The notes under the pieces were generated by a model. It made no database searches. It saw only the letters and a program-made list of their open reading frames with translations, and was not told the DNA's origin. Positions 1 to 5,099 of a stretch of DNA of 5,691 nt are shown here, piece after piece. The stretch is taken from assembly GCA_021846695.1 (NCBI GenBank), contig JAJZWN010000041.1, positions 1 through 5,691 on the forward strand, written 5' to 3'. How positions within the stretch are numbered: position 1 is the first letter of the stretch; each line of letters opens with the position of its first letter. This DNA comes from Thermoplasmata archaeon. Lineage in GTDB: Archaea > Thermoplasmatota > Thermoplasmata > Thermoplasmatales > Thermoplasmataceae. The translations under genes and the position numbers were made by a program.

Positions 1-66
1 TGATGAAACAATATATCTGTGATTGCATTAAATCCTTTTATAAATCATAATAAGTTTAGCAAAACA
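1..66. other. left-edge spacer, possible start of a further minus-strand gene
   Basis: This stretch follows the stop of the second MutS-like gene. On the minus strand an ATG at 28-26 opens a frame that runs off the window edge (nine visible codons, MQSQIYCFI). It is preceded by AAAAGG, with AGG five bases before the ATG, so it could be a third operon gene 38 bp downstream. Alternatively, a plus-strand frame closing with TAA at 48-50 could be the tail of a convergent gene. A short T run (TGTTTT on the minus strand, 66-61) might help termination. None of these readings can be decided from the bases present. Confidence 0.2.
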
Positions 67-1557
67 TTATCTAAATATTTTCCTGTATAAATCCATTCCA
101 TAACCAGTTATTGACGGGCTCCCCTCAACTATTCTATAGGTATGTTCACCGTTATCCGCCCGTTCCGCTATTAAGAATACTGAACTCTCGTTATTCTGCT
201 CCATCATTGCCGAAGCAAATTCAAAGAGATGTGACACAAAGAATATTTTTATTCCACTTTCCAGCAAAGCCTTTGTGATTCCCATTGCAACTTCAGCACC
301 TTCACGTGTGTTGGTCGATGAAAATGACTCATTAAACAGTATCAAACTATTTCTTCTAATGTGATCGGCAATAATATTCATTGTTGACAATTCATCATCA
401 AATTTTCCCCTTTCCATTGTTTTGTCCTCCTCATGCTTGAAGTGTGTAAATATACCGGAAACCATGTTTCCAGAATAGCTTTCAGCTGCAACAAACATTC
501 CTGCCTGCATCATCAACTGTGCCTGCCCTATACTCCTCAAAAAGGTTGATTTTCCTCCACGATTGGTTCCTGTTATTACAAATAAATTCTTTCCATCTCC
601 ATCCAGGTTGTTAGGAACAATTTTAGAATTCGTAGTAAGCATGAGCCCCAGATCGTACAATCCTGAAAATTCAAGTGCAGTGCTTTCTGTTTCCTGAGGT
701 TCAGGAAAACAGTATTGGCCGGATCTGGATTTTAAATGCTCCAGAAGGTTAATTGATGATATATAGAACCCAATTTCACACCTTAACTCTTTAAAAAATT
801 CCATGCAATTCTGGGCAGACCTTTTCAAAACCATTGCCGTTTTTTTCACACCCCTGTTCCTTATATCTGTTATTTCTTCTCCACCGCTAATATCCCGCTC
901 TGGAAGTGTATATGTATAATGCTGCCCGATTTTATCACCAACGATCTGTTTGATATTCTTTTTTCCCGTATCCGGTTTATGGAGTATGTAATCTTTCCCT
1001 TCGTTGCCCATTCCCAGAGATACGCTCATTGTTATGCCGTCTTTAAACTGCAGCCTTTCAAGATTCTCCAGTATTGTTGCCATATACTCCGGGCCAAATG
1101 TATCAGATACAGTACTGTAAAATTTCTTTAATCCCGTAGATTTTGCTTCCCCAATCATATTGCCTATTATTTCCCTGATCTCAGCAATCTTTTCTGAAAA
1201 CAGTTTTATTATTCCTATAGATATCTGCATGGACAGTGAAGCGTTATCGCTGAACCAGAAAAATTGCTTCTGTGCCTCTGTTATGAATGAAACGGTGATG
1301 TTATATATTTTATCTGCGTAATCACGGTGTTCTATAAAATCCTGCATTACCTGTTGCCTGTACTTTATATTTTCTATGGAATTCAGGCTATTGAGAATGA
1401 ACGTGGTTGAATTTTTCAGGAGAAATTGATCGCCGGAAGACATTGCATTTAATATTGGATTTAACCCGAGGTCGCCTATTAGTGAATCGCTATTCCATGG
1501 CAAATCCTCTTTATATCTGTCAACTCCATCACTGTCAAGCAAATATGTTTTTATCAT
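67..1557 (-). CDS. MutS-like ATPase, downstream member of a tandem pair
   Basis: This 496-residue protein has a C-terminal MutS-type ABC ATPase domain. Walker A is GTNRGGKST (residues 330-338). Walker B is SLILFNE (404-410), followed by SFSSTN, the equivalent of the GRGTS loop of MutS, and FFVSHLFEFA (439-448) with the switch His at 443. Residues 1-290 are mostly helical and resemble the core/lever/clamp part of MutS. IENIKYRQQVMQDF (61-74) matches a similar stretch in the neighbouring paralog. Residues about 171-207 look like a strand-rich insertion (FKDGITMSVSLGMGNEGKDY). The N-terminal mismatch-binding domain and the C-terminal Smr nuclease domain of other MutS families are absent, and the length is well below the roughly 800-900 residues of true MutS. 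Walker B carries Asn409 in place of Asp, while catalytic Glu410 is kept. The start is set by the ATGA overlap with the upstream gene and a GGGGAGG Shine-Dalgarno site 5 nt before it. From memory, bacterial MutS-related proteins share the NESFSSTN and FFVSH motifs, so this is probably a family shared with bacteria. An ATP-driven DNA clamp function is inferred; substrate and pathway are unknown. Confidence 0.9.
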   Translation of the reverse strand: MIKTYLLDSDGVDRYKEDLPWNSDSLIGDLGLNPILNAMSSGDQFLLKNSTTFILNSLNSIENIKYRQQVMQDFIEHRDYADKIYNITVSFITEAQKQFFWFSDNASLSMQISIGIIKLFSEKIAEIREIIGNMIGEAKSTGLKKFYSTVSDTFGPEYMATILENLERLQFKDGITMSVSLGMGNEGKDYILHKPDTGKKNIKQIVGDKIGQHYTYTLPERDISGGEEITDIRNRGVKKTAMVLKRSAQNCMEFFKELRCEIGFYISSINLLEHLKSRSGQYCFPEPQETESTALEFSGLYDLGLMLTTNSKIVPNNLDGDGKNLFVITGTNRGGKSTFLRSIGQAQLMMQAGMFVAAESYSGNMVSGIFTHFKHEEDKTMERGKFDDELSTMNIIADHIRRNSLILFNESFSSTNTREGAEVAMGITKALLESGIKIFFVSHLFEFASAMMEQNNESSVFLIAERADNGEHTYRIVEGSPSITGYGMDLYRKIFR

Positions 1558-3068
1558 GATATCCTCCCCTTCAATATTTCATATGTAAGGTTATACTTCC
1601 TCGCAAGCGCCATCGCATATGCCATACCGTTAGATTTCATTGGAAGAACCTTATATGTCCTTTTCTCCGGGTATTTTCTGTCAACCTGGCTTACGTAGCT
1701 AACCACTCCGGGCAAATCAGACAATTCATGAATAAAGGTGACATACATGCAAATAGATTTCATTTTCTTTATTTTATCTATTATATTCCTGCCTATTTCA
1801 ATTCCATCCTTAAGCGTGGTTGAACTCAACATTTCATTAATAATAATGAGGCTCCTTTCCGTTGCCTTTTCAAGTATGCCATGTAATCTTTCCAGTTCCT
1901 CTTCAAGCCTGCCCATATTATTTTCTGGATTTTCAGATATTTCAAAATGTGAAAATATATTATCAACATGAAGTATAGTTGCCTCTTTCCCGGGAACCGG
2001 ACATCCCAGCAGGGCAAGATAATGTAACTGCCCGAATGACCTGGCAAATGTTGTTTTACCACCATTATTTGGCCCGGTAACTATAATCACGGATGAATTT
2101 CTATTTACAATAATATTGTTAGTAACAGGAATTTGCTTGCGTTCATTAAGTTTGGCAGCAAGTGCAAGATCAAAAAATTCCAGGCAATATATTCTATCCG
2201 TTTCACCTTTAATCTCCGGTATGCAGAACTGCAATCCGGATTCCTCAAGTGGAGTTATATACTGTAAATACTTCAAATAAAAAAAGATTTCATGAAGAAA
2301 TCTGGAAATTACAGGATCCATGAAATTTAACCTTCTTTTATAAAAGTCCTTTAATCTATTGAATTGCTCTGGATAGAATTTTGCCACCAGTTCCACTACA
2401 GCAGCTTCTACATGGCCAAAACCCGGAGTAGAATCATATCCCGGGATTGTTTCATCCTCATCCAGGAACCTTGAAAATGCCTCTTTAACCTCAGATGCAT
2501 AATCTTCTGAATCCCGGTCCTCCCTTACAGTTATTTTCACGCCTTTGATATTTATGAGATATCTTATTGATGATAGTTCCTCCTCAAGTTGTTCTGCGTC
2601 ATTTTTAAGTGATTTAAATTCATCCGAGGCAACATAAGCATCCAGATAGTTTATGAACCCGGTGAATCCTCTTGATTTTGCTCCTGCTTTTCGCATATTG
2701 TCTAACATATTTTCAATTGATCGGGAATACATATAAACGGAGTCCAGTAACCACCGTTCACGCTGCAGGTCATAGAGATCGTTTAACCTTTTGATATTAT
2801 AGAAAATTTGTGACCCTGTGCCAGCAAATTGTGTAATAATCCTGTATATCTCTGGATTTTCCAGGTCTTTAAAGATTTCCTGCCTGTAGAAAATGTCATC
2901 AATGTTCCTCAATGGCATGTAGAGGAGCCTTTCCAGTTCATCATTCCGGGTATTTCCCATGAATCCTGAAAAAATATTTCTCAAAGAAAAATCGTCAAAT
3001 ATTGTATTATTCCTGTCCAGCTCCTGCAGATTTATGGAACTACTGAATGTTATGCTTTTAAACTCCAT
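1554..3068 (-). CDS. MutS-like ATPase, upstream member of a tandem pair
   Basis: This 504-residue paralog of the next gene has the same plan: a helical region (about 40-290), then a MutS-type ATPase. Walker A is GPNNGGKTT (332-340), close to the GPNMGGKST of classical MutS. Walker B is SLIIINE (406-412), followed by MLSSTTLKDG, and YVTFIHELSDL (442-452) supplies the switch His at 447. The segment GLQFCIPEI before the ATPase matches GQYCFPEP in the partner, and DDIFYRQEIFKDL (57-69) matches IKYRQQVMQDF. A charged helix around 152-170 could form part of a coiled-coil lever. There is no mismatch-recognition or Smr domain. Asn411 replaces the Walker B Asp, as in the partner. The C-terminal tail RTYKVLPMKSNGMAYAMALA resembles, from memory, bacterial MutS-related proteins. 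The start at 3068 has GGAG eight bases upstream. Four-base overlap with the downstream gene implies coupled translation and equal amounts of the two proteins, so a heterodimer comparable in design to eukaryotic MSH pairs is the simplest inference. Biological role unknown. Confidence 0.9.
   Translation of the reverse strand: MEFKSITFSSSINLQELDRNNTIFDDFSLRNIFSGFMGNTRNDELERLLYMPLRNIDDIFYRQEIFKDLENPEIYRIITQFAGTGSQIFYNIKRLNDLYDLQRERWLLDSVYMYSRSIENMLDNMRKAGAKSRGFTGFINYLDAYVASDEFKSLKNDAEQLEEELSSIRYLINIKGVKITVREDRDSEDYASEVKEAFSRFLDEDETIPGYDSTPGFGHVEAAVVELVAKFYPEQFNRLKDFYKRRLNFMDPVISRFLHEIFFYLKYLQYITPLEESGLQFCIPEIKGETDRIYCLEFFDLALAAKLNERKQIPVTNNIIVNRNSSVIIVTGPNNGGKTTFARSFGQLHYLALLGCPVPGKEATILHVDNIFSHFEISENPENNMGRLEEELERLHGILEKATERSLIIINEMLSSTTLKDGIEIGRNIIDKIKKMKSICMYVTFIHELSDLPGVVSYVSQVDRKYPEKRTYKVLPMKSNGMAYAMALARKYNLTYEILKGRIS
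1563..1569 (-). promoter_or_regulatory. Shine-Dalgarno site of the downstream MutS-like gene
   Basis: The minus strand reads GGGGAGG, then ATATC, then ATG. The site lies inside the last codons of the upstream gene (Lys-Gly-Arg-Ile-Ser-stop) and fixes the start at 1557. A full-strength site at a 4-nt overlap suggests that both fresh initiation and re-initiation by terminating ribosomes are possible. Confidence 0.8.
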
Positions 3069-3076
3069 TAACTCAT

Positions 3077-3098
3077 CTCCTTTTATAGCAAACAGGAG
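3077..3098 (-). promoter_or_regulatory. leader hairpin covering the Shine-Dalgarno site of the upstream MutS-like gene
   Basis: On the minus strand CTCCT, a bulged G, TTT, the loop GCTAT and AAAAGGAG can fold into an eight-pair stem with one bulge and a five-base loop. The 3' arm contains GGAG (3080-3077), which lies eight bases before the ATG at 3068 and is the only good ribosome-binding sequence there. The Shine-Dalgarno call is strong. The hairpin is a direct base-pairing observation, but whether it forms in hot acidophile cells and controls translation is inference. Confidence 0.5.
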
Positions 3099-3118
3099 TC
3101 ATTAGCACGATTGCAATC

Positions 3119-3136
3119 AATGGAACTCCATCCATT
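3119..3136. repeat. inverted repeat AATGGA-6-TCCATT, candidate operator of the MutS-like operon
   Basis: Six-base perfect arms are separated by six bases (ACTCCA). The element sits between the presumed TATA box (3137-3146) and the expected start of transcription near 3115, where a bound protein would block the polymerase. It is directly followed on the left by the perfect 10-bp palindrome GATTGCAATC (3109-3118). CAATCAAT (3114-3121) pairs with ATTGATTG (3143-3150), so inverted symmetry is nested around the promoter. An operator role is inferred. Confidence 0.4.
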
Positions 3137-3146
3137 CCTTATATTG
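3137..3146 (-). promoter_or_regulatory. probable TATA box of the MutS-like operon
   Basis: The minus strand reads CAATATAAGG. Archaeal TATA boxes sit about 25 nt before the transcript start, which would place the start near 3115 and give a leader of roughly 45 nt. That agrees with the presence of a Shine-Dalgarno site. A second AT-rich candidate, AAATATTAAATCC (about 3159-3171), would lengthen the leader by about 20 nt, so the choice between them is uncertain. Confidence 0.4.
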
Positions 3147-3154
3147 ATTGATAC

Positions 3155-3175
3155 TTAGGATTTAATATTTCCTAA
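3155..3175. repeat. inverted repeat TTAGGA-9-TCCTAA
   Basis: Perfect six-base arms enclose the AT-only spacer TTTAATATT. The element lies just upstream of the presumed TATA box of the MutS-like operon. It overlaps the alternative TATA-like sequence, so it could be a regulator site, but arms this short are not rare in AT-rich DNA. Confidence 0.25.
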
Positions 3176-3307
3176 TGTTAATTTACAATTATAGGCTGCA
3201 AAGGCAATTGAATTCTACGAGTGATTCAGTAAGAGAAAGGTTTTTGTTTATAATATGAAGAAATGATACTTATGTTGTCAGACATTTGGAAATTATTAGA
3301 TAAGAAT

Positions 3308-3382
3308 AATCCATTTCAATGAGATAATACATAGGTTTATATGCACTTTCAAATTTTGAATGTATGTCTAATGAAATGGATT
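3308..3382. repeat. 11-bp inverted repeat flanking the promoter and start of the 136-residue gene
   Basis: AATCCATTTCA at 3308-3318 is the exact reverse complement of TGAAATGGATT at 3372-3382. One arm lies about 18 bp upstream of the TATA element; the other lies within the first codons of the gene. The arms contain the same AATGGA core seen twice at the MutS-like promoter (3119-3136). They could be a pair of sites for one DNA-binding protein, with looping over the promoter. This role is inferred from position only. Confidence 0.4.
3336..3343 (+). promoter_or_regulatory. TATA box of the 136-residue gene, leaderless start
   Basis: TTTATATG is a good archaeal TATA box. Its first base is 28 bp before the A of the ATG at 3364, so transcription should begin at or within a base or two of the start codon. 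No Shine-Dalgarno sequence lies between, which fits a leaderless mRNA and supports 3364 rather than the next ATG at 3376. Confidence 0.6.
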
Positions 3383-3774
3383 CTTTTGAGAACGAAGCAA
3401 AGAAAAATTATGATAAAATAGGCGAAGATTTTCCCAGGGGCAGCATTAAAATTCTTTCCCCTGATATTATAAATATTTTGATAACAAATGCCAGAAAATC
3501 AAAAACTGTGAATTATAAGGCCGGAGATACTGTATACACGGCCACATTTAGCAGCTATACATTGCTTGATAAGGATGGAATGGTAGGTGTATATTCAGAC
3601 GTTCCGGAAGATACCAATATTAGGGAAATAACTTTTATTGTAACTGGATTTCATGCCAAATGGGATACAGAAGTCACATTCTCCGGAGAGTATATGACTG
3701 TAATGCCCGATAGGGAACTTAAGCACCTTGTTAATTTCCAACGGGCAATAATGAAGACAGGGATATCCAGGTAA
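3364..3774 (+). CDS. 136-residue protein of unknown function
   Basis: I do not recognise this family. The product is soluble-looking, with no signal peptide, no membrane segment and no cysteine. Residues 1-20 are charged and probably helical (DSFENEAKKNYDKIGEDF). Residues 26-46 may form a second helix. Residues 48-118 alternate hydrophobic and polar positions as in a series of beta strands (KTVNYKAGDTVYTATFSSYTL, then ITFIVTGFHAKW and EVTFSGEYMTVMP). A short C-terminal helix (LKHLVNFQRAIMK) closes it, suggesting a compact alpha/beta or beta-barrel domain. The start at 3364 is chosen because it sits at the transcript start expected from the TATA box; the other in-frame ATG (3376) is four codons on. 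It is divergent from the MutS-like operon and shares an AATGGA motif with that promoter, a weak hint of common control. The gene ends with TAA and converges on the transporter gene. It is a plausible real gene given its own promoter and clean frame, but no function can be assigned. Confidence 0.75.
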   Translation: MSNEMDSFENEAKKNYDKIGEDFPRGSIKILSPDIINILITNARKSKTVNYKAGDTVYTATFSSYTLLDKDGMVGVYSDVPEDTNIREITFIVTGFHAKWDTEVTFSGEYMTVMPDRELKHLVNFQRAIMKTGISR

Positions 3775-3834
3775 AATACTAATAGGGCTTTTATACTTGT
3801 TAATAGATATGATATTTTATATGTCACGGTTGAA
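3775..3834. terminator. convergent gap, weak terminators for both flanking genes
   Basis: Sixty bases separate the two stop codons. On the plus strand there are T runs at GGGCTTTTATAC (3785-3796) and GATATTTTATATG (3811-3823). On the minus strand a T run (TATTTTA) lies close to 3780-3773. Archaeal termination often uses short T-rich stretches without a hairpin, so these are reasonable sites. No strong stem-loop is seen. Confidence 0.3.
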
Positions 3835-5049
3835 CTAAAACAGTTCCGGATTTTCCTTTTCTATTTTCTCCATGGCAGAGTTGAAACCTTCCATTATTTT
3901 TATTACGGTAAAAGATGAAAGTAGCATTATTACACCAACTACGGTGATTATGTAGGGAAAATAAAGAAATCTTGAAAGCTCTCCAAATACGAATGCCATT
4001 ACAGGAGACGAACTTACAGAAAACATTGCGGTAAGTGCGTTAAATTTCCCGGTAATGCTGCTCGGTATGGAATTTATTATCATAGTCTCAATATAAACAT
4101 TGATAAATGCCAGTATAACCCCGGAAAGAAATGTCAGTATTCCATCCATCACCGGGAGCCTGTTAAAAGATATCAGGATAAATATGACACCCGTCATAAA
4201 TATGTAAAATGCCATCATTCGTTTATTTCTCTGATATGGACGGTAAAAACCATGCATGGAAATAAGCCCGCCTGCAAGCATACCCGCAGGGAAGCCAGCT
4301 ATAAAAAATGTGTAATAGATGGATGATGCATGCATTATTATGTTTATGAGCCCGGAGGCAAACACGTCTATAGCAACAAACATGCCATTTAATAGCAAGG
4401 TAAGCAAAAGAAATGGAAGTATATTTTTCATTATCTTTACAGTACTCCTGAATCCATTCTTAACGATGCTCCTGTGGGAAACTTTTATAGTTCGGGGAAC
4501 AAAAATAATTGCAAGGGCGAAAATAGAGATGCCTATCAGGGCAACATACACCGTTGAATATCTCATAAAAATGAAGGCACCACCGAGAATTATCCCTGCA
4601 AGGGTGAATATTCCTGAACTTAACTGGTCTGCAGACTGGGCTTTTGCCATATGGTCAGCTGGCATGATCTCCTTGGTCAATGCCCTGAAATCATCGGAGA
4701 CAACCCACATAAATGTTGAGGACAGAAAATCTACTGCATATATAATAAACAGGCTACGCCCGAAGAAGAGGATAGAGTAAGTTAAAACCATCAATATATT
4801 TATGCCAATATAAATCAGGTGCCTGTCGTACCTGTCAATTATGCTTCCCTCCGGAATAGCTATAATAAGATAACCGAGAAATGAAAACCCGGGAATAAGG
4901 CTTACAAGCAATACAGAATGGTAGTTTGCAATTATTTCCCACATGAAATATATATAATATGCTGTGTTGGAGAATCTCGCTATATTCCTTGAAATAAGGT
5001 ATCTGGCATAGGCATTCCTGTTATGCCTGTATAAGTCTGATGTTAACAT
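3835..5049 (-). CDS. major facilitator superfamily transporter, probable exporter
   Basis: This 404-residue integral membrane protein has about twelve hydrophobic helices: roughly 29-45, 46-66, 77-95, 98-118, 143-163, 165-185, then after a basic central loop (about 186-207, RTIKVSHRSIVKNGFRSTVK) 208-228, 243-265, 277-295, 300-320, 337-357 and 364-384. The loop between helices 2 and 3 holds the hallmark motif A, here EGSIIDRYDRH (67-77) with Asp72, Arg73 and Arg76. KEIMPADHMAKAQSADQLSSG (126-146) before helix 5 matches the pattern of drug-efflux type members (MefA-like or MFS_1/MFS_3 groups). Length is normal for a 12-helix member. The substrate cannot be read from sequence; extrusion of a toxic or metabolic compound driven by the proton gradient is the usual role and is inferred. 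The start at 5049 has no Shine-Dalgarno site but lies about 26 bp from a TATA-like element, so a leaderless mRNA is likely. It is divergent from a winged-helix regulator, which probably controls it. Confidence 0.88.
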   Translation of the reverse strand: MLTSDLYRHNRNAYARYLISRNIARFSNTAYYIYFMWEIIANYHSVLLVSLIPGFSFLGYLIIAIPEGSIIDRYDRHLIYIGINILMVLTYSILFFGRSLFIIYAVDFLSSTFMWVVSDDFRALTKEIMPADHMAKAQSADQLSSGIFTLAGIILGGAFIFMRYSTVYVALIGISIFALAIIFVPRTIKVSHRSIVKNGFRSTVKIMKNILPFLLLTLLLNGMFVAIDVFASGLINIIMHASSIYYTFFIAGFPAGMLAGGLISMHGFYRPYQRNKRMMAFYIFMTGVIFILISFNRLPVMDGILTFLSGVILAFINVYIETMIINSIPSSITGKFNALTAMFSVSSSPVMAFVFGELSRFLYFPYIITVVGVIMLLSSFTVIKIMEGFNSAMEKIEKENPELF

Positions 5050-5099
5050 ATAATTTGTGCTTATACGTATATTTATATCTTATATATAGATTTATCCAG
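5050..5099. promoter_or_regulatory. compact bidirectional promoter between transporter and regulator genes
   Basis: Exactly 50 bp separate the two ATG codons. TTTATATC at 5072-5079 (GATATAAA on the other strand) is at the midpoint, about 25 bp from each start, the normal TATA-to-start distance for leaderless archaeal genes in both directions. Neither start has a Shine-Dalgarno site. The 10-bp palindrome TATACGTATA (5062-5071) adjoins the element and is a candidate operator. CTTATACGTATAT (5060-5072) is imperfectly repeated as CTTATATATAGAT (5079-5091). The transporter could instead use TATATAAG (about 5086-5079, minus strand) with a leader of about 8 nt. Confidence 0.55.

Larger units (their letters stand above)
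3069..3363. other. divergent regulatory region between the MutS-like operon and the 136-residue gene
   Basis: No convincing gene lies in these 295 bp. On the left they carry the leader and promoter of the MutS-like operon (minus strand), and on the right the promoter of the small plus-strand gene. Between them are several short dyads: GATTGCAATC (3109-3118), AATGGA-6-TCCATT (3119-3136) and TTAGGA-9-TCCTAA (3155-3175). A 9-bp direct repeat TGATACTTA occurs at 3149-3157 and 3264-3272. A 16-codon frame at 3272-3322 has a TATA-like sequence 25 bp upstream but is too short to call a gene. The AT-rich base composition fits a non-coding spacer. Confidence 0.65.

Noticed and set aside
919..1131. 70-codon plus-strand frame inside the downstream MutS-like gene
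   Set aside because: It is antisense to a well-supported coding sequence and has no start signals.
1738..2065. Short frames on both strands (plus 1738-1971, minus 1826-2065) within the upstream MutS-like gene
   Set aside because: Both overlap the ATPase coding region with Walker A and B in another frame and have no independent start signals.
67..3068. Annotation as mutS (canonical mismatch repair)
   Set aside because: Both proteins are too short, have no N-terminal mismatch-recognition domain with the Phe-x-Glu motif, and have a variant Walker B. The canonical name would mislead.
3081..3087. TATAAAA (minus strand) as the core promoter of the MutS-like operon
   Set aside because: It is only about 13-19 bp before the ATG at 3068, so transcription would begin inside the gene, with no suitable start codon there. 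It is better explained as part of the Shine-Dalgarno region and hairpin.
3069..3363. Mobile element ends, CRISPR repeats or tRNA in the largest spacer
   Set aside because: The repeats are short dyads without regular spacing, there is no transposase or target duplication, and no cloverleaf could be found.
4319..4780. 153-codon open frame on the plus strand
   Set aside because: It lies wholly antisense to the transporter gene, whose helices and motif A are clear. It has no promoter or ribosome site and shows no recognisable protein pattern.
5040..5099. Upstream ATG (5040) as the start of the winged-helix regulator
   Set aside because: The extra 20 residues would be encoded by the promoter itself and overlap the transporter start. 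ATG 5100 has correct TATA spacing, and winged-helix proteins commonly begin shortly before helix 1.
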